Below are positions 59,839-64,000 of a stretch of 64,000 nt of DNA, one piece after another; positions within the stretch are counted from its first letter, which is position 1, and each line of letters starts with the position of its first letter. The stretch covers positions 2,052,585 through 2,116,584 of the forward strand of contig NZ_LNYQ01000013.1 in assembly GCF_001467945.1 (NCBI RefSeq). Reading direction: 5' to 3'. The notes beneath the pieces are model-generated. The model did not search any database. It was not told the origin of the DNA and saw nothing but the letters and a program-made list of their open reading frames with translations. The DNA is from Legionella parisiensis. Its GTDB lineage: Bacteria; Pseudomonadota; Gammaproteobacteria; Legionellales; Legionellaceae. Made by a program: the position numbers and the translations under genes.

Positions 59839-61047
59839 CTAATTTATCGCTAGTAAATGTCCTAATTTCTCTTTTTTAGTTTTTAAATATCTGTGACTTT
59901 CCTTAGTAGGCTCTATTTCTAAAGGCACTCTCTCCATAACCTTTATTCCATAACGATCCACAGCAGCAATTTTTGAAGGATTATTGGTTAATAACCTTAT
60001 TGCATCAATACCAAAATATTTGAGTATTTGATAGGCAATAGCATAATTTCTACTGTCCACAGGAAGACCTAATTGATGATTGGCATCAACGGTATCCCAG
60101 CCCTGCTCCTGCAAAGCATATGCTTTTAGCTTATTCGCCAAGCCAATTCCTCGTCCTTCCTGGCGTAAATAAATTAAAACACCACCTTCAGCAGCAATCA
60201 ATGCCAAAGATTTTTCCAATTGGTTGCCGCAATCGCATTTACAGGAACCCAAAATATCACCGGTAATACATTCTGAATGAATGCGCACTAAAGGCACGCG
60301 ATTCGCAAAGATAGGCGGCTTTACCAAAGCAAAATGTTCTGCATTATCAAGTTCGTTCGCAAAAACGGTCATATTAAAATCACCTTTATTTTGCAAAGGA
60401 ATTCGTGTTGAAGCAGCAGCGCTGACCAAAACCTCGTGGCGAATTCGGTATTCTATCAAATCTTTAATCGTTACCAGAGGAATATTATGTTTTTGGGAAA
60501 ATGAAACCAATTCATCACGGCGACTCATGGTACCATCTTCATTAATAATTTCACAAATCACTGCAGCAGGGGCTAAACCAGCAAGCTTTGCCAAGTCAAC
60601 ACTACCCTCTGTTTGACCTTGTCGCTCTAAAACACCTTTTTTTCTAGCGCGTAAGGGAAAAATATGCCCCGGAGATATGATATCACTCGGTCCACTCTCA
60701 GGATTAATTGCGACTTTAATTGTTTGAGCCCTATCTTTAGCAGAAATCCCCGTTGAGACACCTTCCGCTGCTTCTATGGATACAGTAAATGCTGTACCAT
60801 AAGGCGATTTATTATTTTGTGCCATCATTGGCAATTGTAATTTATCAATCAATTCATCAGCCATAGACAAGCAGATTAATCCACAACCATGACGAGACAT
60901 AAAATTAATTGTTTCTGGCGTAGCATATTCTGCAGCCACAACCAGATCGCCCTCATTTTCCCTATCTTCATCATCCATTAAAATAACCATTTTACCGGCT
61001 TTAAGTGTTTCCACTGCGTGTTCTATTGTAGCTAATGAATACTTCAT
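59839..61047 (-). CDS. ribBA: RibBA: DHBP synthase / GTP cyclohydrolase II
   Basis: 402-aa two-domain riboflavin enzyme. N-terminal DHBP synthase: ILMDDEDRENEGDLVVAAE, RHGCGLICL, PGHIFPLRAR and AAVICEIINEDGTMSR. C-terminal GTP cyclohydrolase II-like: RIHSECITGDILGS with zinc cysteines in CKCDCG, then YLRQEGRGIGL and NNPSKI. The C-terminal domain keeps the zinc ligands and the catalytic region, so both activities are likely. It lies 29 nt after ribD. Confidence 0.95.
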   Translation of the reverse strand: MKYSLATIEHAVETLKAGKMVILMDDEDRENEGDLVVAAEYATPETINFMSRHGCGLICLSMADELIDKLQLPMMAQNNKSPYGTAFTVSIEAAEGVSTGISAKDRAQTIKVAINPESGPSDIISPGHIFPLRARKKGVLERQGQTEGSVDLAKLAGLAPAAVICEIINEDGTMSRRDELVSFSQKHNIPLVTIKDLIEYRIRHEVLVSAAASTRIPLQNKGDFNMTVFANELDNAEHFALVKPPIFANRVPLVRIHSECITGDILGSCKCDCGNQLEKSLALIAAEGGVLIYLRQEGRGIGLANKLKAYALQEQGWDTVDANHQLGLPVDSRNYAIAYQILKYFGIDAIRLLTNNPSKIAAVDRYGIKVMERVPLEIEPTKESHRYLKTKKEKLGHLLAIN

Positions 61048-61076
61048 AACGCGACCTCATTTGATCCAGTGTTCAT

Positions 61077-62129
61077 TTAATCCTCCTGCCAATCCAGACA
61101 TGCTATCATATTGTCACCCATAGCATGCCAAGAAATAGTATGCGCTCGGTCAAATATCCCACTCTGCTGGTAGGCTGAAATTGCATCGTGCTCCAAAATA
61201 CTTGGAACGATATATAAATAAGTTCGATGAACTAACTTTTCCTGGTGCAGCGCACTAAAAAGAGCGCCTCCCGCTTCAACCCAAACATCATGATATCCCA
61301 ATTCTCCAAGATGGTAGATCACAGCACCTAAATCCATTGCTCCATTTTTCATAGGCATTAAATGCAAGGTACTGTTAGGATAAGAAGTTTCCTGCTCATT
61401 ACAATGATATACATGACAATGAGCTGCTGTTGAAAAAATTATGGATTGTTGATTAAGACTCAACTGCCTATCAATAATTGCAACCGGCTTTCCCTGTTCT
61501 TTTAGGCCTAAACGCACATTCATCTTAGGGTTATCCAGTTGTATTGTTCTTGCCGTAGTAAGAATTATATCTGTTGCAGCGCGCATTTGATGCGTAAATT
61601 CCCCACATTGGGTATTTGACAAAATAACCCGCTCTCCTACTGCGCGGCCAATTTTACCATTCAATGTTTGTGCTATTTTCACCGTTACCCTTGGCATTTT
61701 TCTTAAAGTCCAGTAGGAGTAACTTTTATAAAATTCTGTAATTTCATCCACTGGGTAATGCGTTACCTTTATGCCATGGGCACGTAACTTATCTGAAGAA
61801 TTATTTTTAGCTACGACTGGATTGGGATCTAAATAAGCAAAAACAACCTCTTCCACTCCATGATTAATAATTGCATCAACGCACGGGGGCGTTCTTCCCC
61901 AATGATTACAGGGCTCGAGAGAAATATATAGAGTAACCCCTGGCATTTTAGGAGGAATCTGTGTTAACAATAATTGTTCTGCATGCGGGGTTCCTGCACC
62001 ACTATGGCATGCTTGTGCTATAATAGTTTCATTTTGCACAGCAACAGCGCCAACGCAGGGATTTGGGGCGCAATGGCCTTGTCCAAGTCGGGCCTGATCA
62101 AGTGCTGCGAGCAAAAACTTTTTGTGCAT
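61077..62129 (-). CDS. ribD: Riboflavin biosynthesis deaminase/reductase
   Basis: 350-aa bifunctional enzyme. The N-terminal deaminase has zinc residues in HAEQ and PCNHWGRTPPC; the C-terminal reductase shows MPRVTVKIAQTLNGKIG and ATDIILTTARTIQLDNP. Usual HAEV reads HAEQ; zinc and catalytic residues remain. The ribosome site AAAGGT is 10 nt upstream of the ATG. ribBA follows in the same transcript. Confidence 0.94.
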   Translation of the reverse strand: MHKKFLLAALDQARLGQGHCAPNPCVGAVAVQNETIIAQACHSGAGTPHAEQLLLTQIPPKMPGVTLYISLEPCNHWGRTPPCVDAIINHGVEEVVFAYLDPNPVVAKNNSSDKLRAHGIKVTHYPVDEITEFYKSYSYWTLRKMPRVTVKIAQTLNGKIGRAVGERVILSNTQCGEFTHQMRAATDIILTTARTIQLDNPKMNVRLGLKEQGKPVAIIDRQLSLNQQSIIFSTAAHCHVYHCNEQETSYPNSTLHLMPMKNGAMDLGAVIYHLGELGYHDVWVEAGGALFSALHQEKLVHRTYLYIVPSILEHDAISAYQQSGIFDRAHTISWHAMGDNMIACLDWQED

Positions 62130-62273
62130 TGTTTTAGTACCTTTCTAAGATGCATGGTAATTGCTCATGTGCTAAATAGGCGTGCTCCTAAGGATAAACC
62201 TCGGGATTACGAGAGGGGATGAGCAGTTACAATGCGTGAATGATAACAAATTATTCAATTTTTGAGTAGCCTA

Positions 62274-63659
62274 ATGATTAAATTGAAAATTAAGAAAAAC
62301 ATCTATTTGATACTGTTAGCAACTTTTCTTGCGCAGTCTTCTTTCTCTCAAGGGCTGTCCCCGTATTCAACAGGTGAGCTGGAGCAATTAGAAAAAGAAT
62401 TCGTGCAGCAAATTAATCAGTCCGAAAGTGTCGAGCGAAACCCTTTGGCAAGCCAATACATTAATCGTATTGGGAAAAATCTTGCTCATGCGGGTCATAT
62501 TAAAAAACCGGATTTCTTTATAGTAAAATCAAATGAAATCAATGCCTTTGCTGGTCCTGGTGGACATATAGGTATTAATTCACAACTTATTTTAATCACG
62601 ACTAGTGAAAGTGAGCTTGCTGGAGTCATGGCCCATGAGATCGCGCATGTGCGTTTGCATCATCTCTACAGAATGATTGAGCATCAAAAACAAATGCGCA
62701 TTCCCATGCTTGCTTCCATACTGGCATCTGCTGCTTTAGGTATAATCAATCCTACAGTTGGGATGGCGGGAATGATGGGTGCCATGACAGGATTTTCCCA
62801 GGATAACATCAATTTTACCCGCTCTAAAGAAAAAGAAGCGGATCGAATTGGAATCGATATGCTGATTAAAGCAGGATATAACCCCCACAGTATGGCCGCT
62901 TTTTTTAAAAAAATGCAGGAAAACTCTCGTTATTATTACACTGCAAATGTACCTGCCATTCTACGTACCCACCCTCTAGACGGAGATAGAATCGCTGAAG
63001 CAGAAAACAGAACCTCGCAATTTGCGCACAAAAATTATATGGACTCTCTCGAATATCCGTTAGTTAAAGAATTAATTCGCACTTCAGTCATTCGCGATCC
63101 TAAAATGTTACTTGATTATTATGCGCATCAATGTAACCAAAAAACTCCCGCATATGCTTGCCAATATGGTCATGCCCTAGCTTTAATCAACAATAATAGT
63201 TATGCAAAAGCAGCTGCAATTTTGACTCCTTTATTAGCACAAAATAATAATCTATACTTTCAAATTGCTATGGCACAAACTGAAACAGGATTGTCCCAAC
63301 ATAAAGCAGCACTCTCCCGATTGGAAGAAATACAAAAAAACTATCCAGACAACTATGCGGCTCTTATGGCATATGCCCAAGGTTTATTGGCCGCAAATCA
63401 ACATGAAAAAGCGACAAGTATCCTGCTTAAGGGCAGCAGGAAATATAAACAGGATCTTGTTTTATGTCGTGAGTTAGCTCGAGCACAAGCGCAATCACAT
63501 CAAAAAGGGTATGCTTATTTTACCCAGGCTCAGTGTTTACTTCTTGAAGGACAAAAAAGAGCAGCCGTAGCTCAACTTAAAGTGGCCCGTAGTCTTGCAA
63601 AAAAAGACCCTTATTTATTAGCAAGGATCTCTGCCAAAATTGATGAAATTGTGAATTAA
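62274..63659 (+). CDS. bepA: M48 metalloprotease with TPR repeats, BepA-like
   Basis: 461-aa periplasmic protease/chaperone for outer-membrane protein (LptD/BAM) quality control. Signal peptide at 1-27; zinc site H121-E-I-A-H125 with the third ligand in KEKEADRIG; then TPR-like repeats (about 300-455) as in BepA (YfgC). FAGPGGHIGINSQLIL is a family hallmark. The ATG at 62274 is chosen; a TTG at 62262 is four codons earlier. Confidence 0.91.
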   Translation: MIKLKIKKNIYLILLATFLAQSSFSQGLSPYSTGELEQLEKEFVQQINQSESVERNPLASQYINRIGKNLAHAGHIKKPDFFIVKSNEINAFAGPGGHIGINSQLILITTSESELAGVMAHEIAHVRLHHLYRMIEHQKQMRIPMLASILASAALGIINPTVGMAGMMGAMTGFSQDNINFTRSKEKEADRIGIDMLIKAGYNPHSMAAFFKKMQENSRYYYTANVPAILRTHPLDGDRIAEAENRTSQFAHKNYMDSLEYPLVKELIRTSVIRDPKMLLDYYAHQCNQKTPAYACQYGHALALINNNSYAKAAAILTPLLAQNNNLYFQIAMAQTETGLSQHKAALSRLEEIQKNYPDNYAALMAYAQGLLAANQHEKATSILLKGSRKYKQDLVLCRELARAQAQSHQKGYAYFTQAQCLLLEGQKRAAVAQLKVARSLAKKDPYLLARISAKIDEIVN

Positions 63660-63694
63660 CATGATATTCGCGGCGTAACTCGATGCTTAATTGG

Positions 63695-63720
63695 TAGCCT
63701 GTTTGCATGGAAACAGGCTA
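63695..63720. terminator. Bidirectional terminator between bepA and yajQ
   Basis: A perfect 10-bp stem TAGCCTGTTT/AAACAGGCTA with loop GCATGG between two convergent genes. It is flanked by T/A-rich DNA on both sides. Confidence 0.65.
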
Positions 63721-63764
63721 ATCAAATCAATGGGATACAATTACCAAAACCCATGCACTAGTGA

Positions 63765-64000
63765 TTAATCTCGAAAATTCTCATACTGCAATGGCAACTT
63801 GATATCTGAGTTCTTTAAAAGCGCGATTGTTTCTTGCAAATCATCACGTTTTTTACCAGTAACCCGAATTTTATCTCCTTGAATAGAGGCTTGAACTTTG
63901 ACTTTGGAATCTTTAATACATTTCACGATGTCTTTGGCTGTTGGCTGATCAATTCCTTGTTTAAACGTCATATTCAAGGAATAAAATTTTCCACTGTGCA
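63765..64000 (-). CDS. yajQ: YajQ-family nucleotide-binding protein (5' end outside window)
   Basis: C-terminal part of a YajQ/UPF0234 protein, which binds cyclic di-GMP or nucleotides in studied bacteria. Visible blocks are [42 protein letters not shown] and the terminal LQYENFRD. The frame stays open ([12 protein letters not shown]) to the right edge, so the start is outside the window. Confidence 0.9.
   Translation of the reverse strand, partial: HSGKFYSLNMTFKQGIDQPTAKDIVKCIKDSKVKVQASIQGDKIRVTGKKRDDLQETIALLKNSDIKLPLQYENFRD

Overview
The window looks like part of the chromosome of a Legionella-like gammaproteobacterium. It is AT-rich and densely coded. It carries glyQ-glyS, rsmJ, uvrD, pip-dtd, mlaA, gshA-gshB of the Acidithiobacillus type, a Com1/DsbA2-type DsbA, udk, fabI, kdsA, pyrG, ribBA, ribD, bepA and yajQ, mixed with hydrophilic proteins of the kind Legionella genomes are full of. 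Genus is inferred from gene content and style, not from a marker gene. No rRNA, tRNA, CRISPR array, phage or intact insertion sequence was seen.

Layout. 1-4.0 kb: a tripartite ABC exporter (permease cut by the left edge, ATPase, HlyD-type adaptor, NodT/OprM-type outer membrane lipoprotein). 4.1-7.7 kb: a Stealth-family sugar-phosphate transferase and two GT4 glycosyltransferases. 7.8-19.6 kb: an accessory lipid island with a BcerS/YghO-like GNAT acyltransferase, a free acyl carrier protein, a 1112-residue fusion of fatty acyl-AMP ligase, ACP and PLP alpha-oxoamine synthase, a PAP2 membrane enzyme, a CDP-alcohol phosphotransferase, an SDR reductase, a desaturase that closely resembles animal dihydroceramide delta-4 desaturase, and a GT2-GT4 double glycosyltransferase. 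Together these can be read as a nearly complete pathway to a delta-4-unsaturated, head-grouped, possibly glycosylated ceramide. This is the most exciting part of the window.

20.6-31.0 kb: a complete leucine/isovalerate catabolic block (ivd, thiolase, a small membrane protein, mccB/liuB, liuC, mccA/liuD, hmgL/liuE, aacS) leading from isovaleryl-CoA to acetyl-CoA. 31.1-33.8 kb: metN-metI-metQ methionine uptake with a leader that resembles a SAM-II/SAM-V riboswitch. 34.1-36.0 kb: a coiled-coil effector-like protein preceded by an 18-bp tandem repeat, and a small conserved acidic protein. 36-47 kb: housekeeping genes, with a decayed gene at about 41.3-42.1 kb and a prolyl iminopeptidase homologue that has lost its nucleophile serine. 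47-57 kb: several uncharacterised genes, gshAB, a small membrane protein/rhodanese pair, a PafA-like phosphatase, udk and fabI. 57-64 kb: kdsA-pyrG, ribD-ribBA, bepA, and yajQ cut by the right edge.

Many hairpins lie between genes. Some are good terminators, and some belong to short palindromic repeats (TGTCATCCC-type elements near 33.9 and 36.9 kb). All functional calls come from reading translated sequence and recalled family motifs; no database search was possible.
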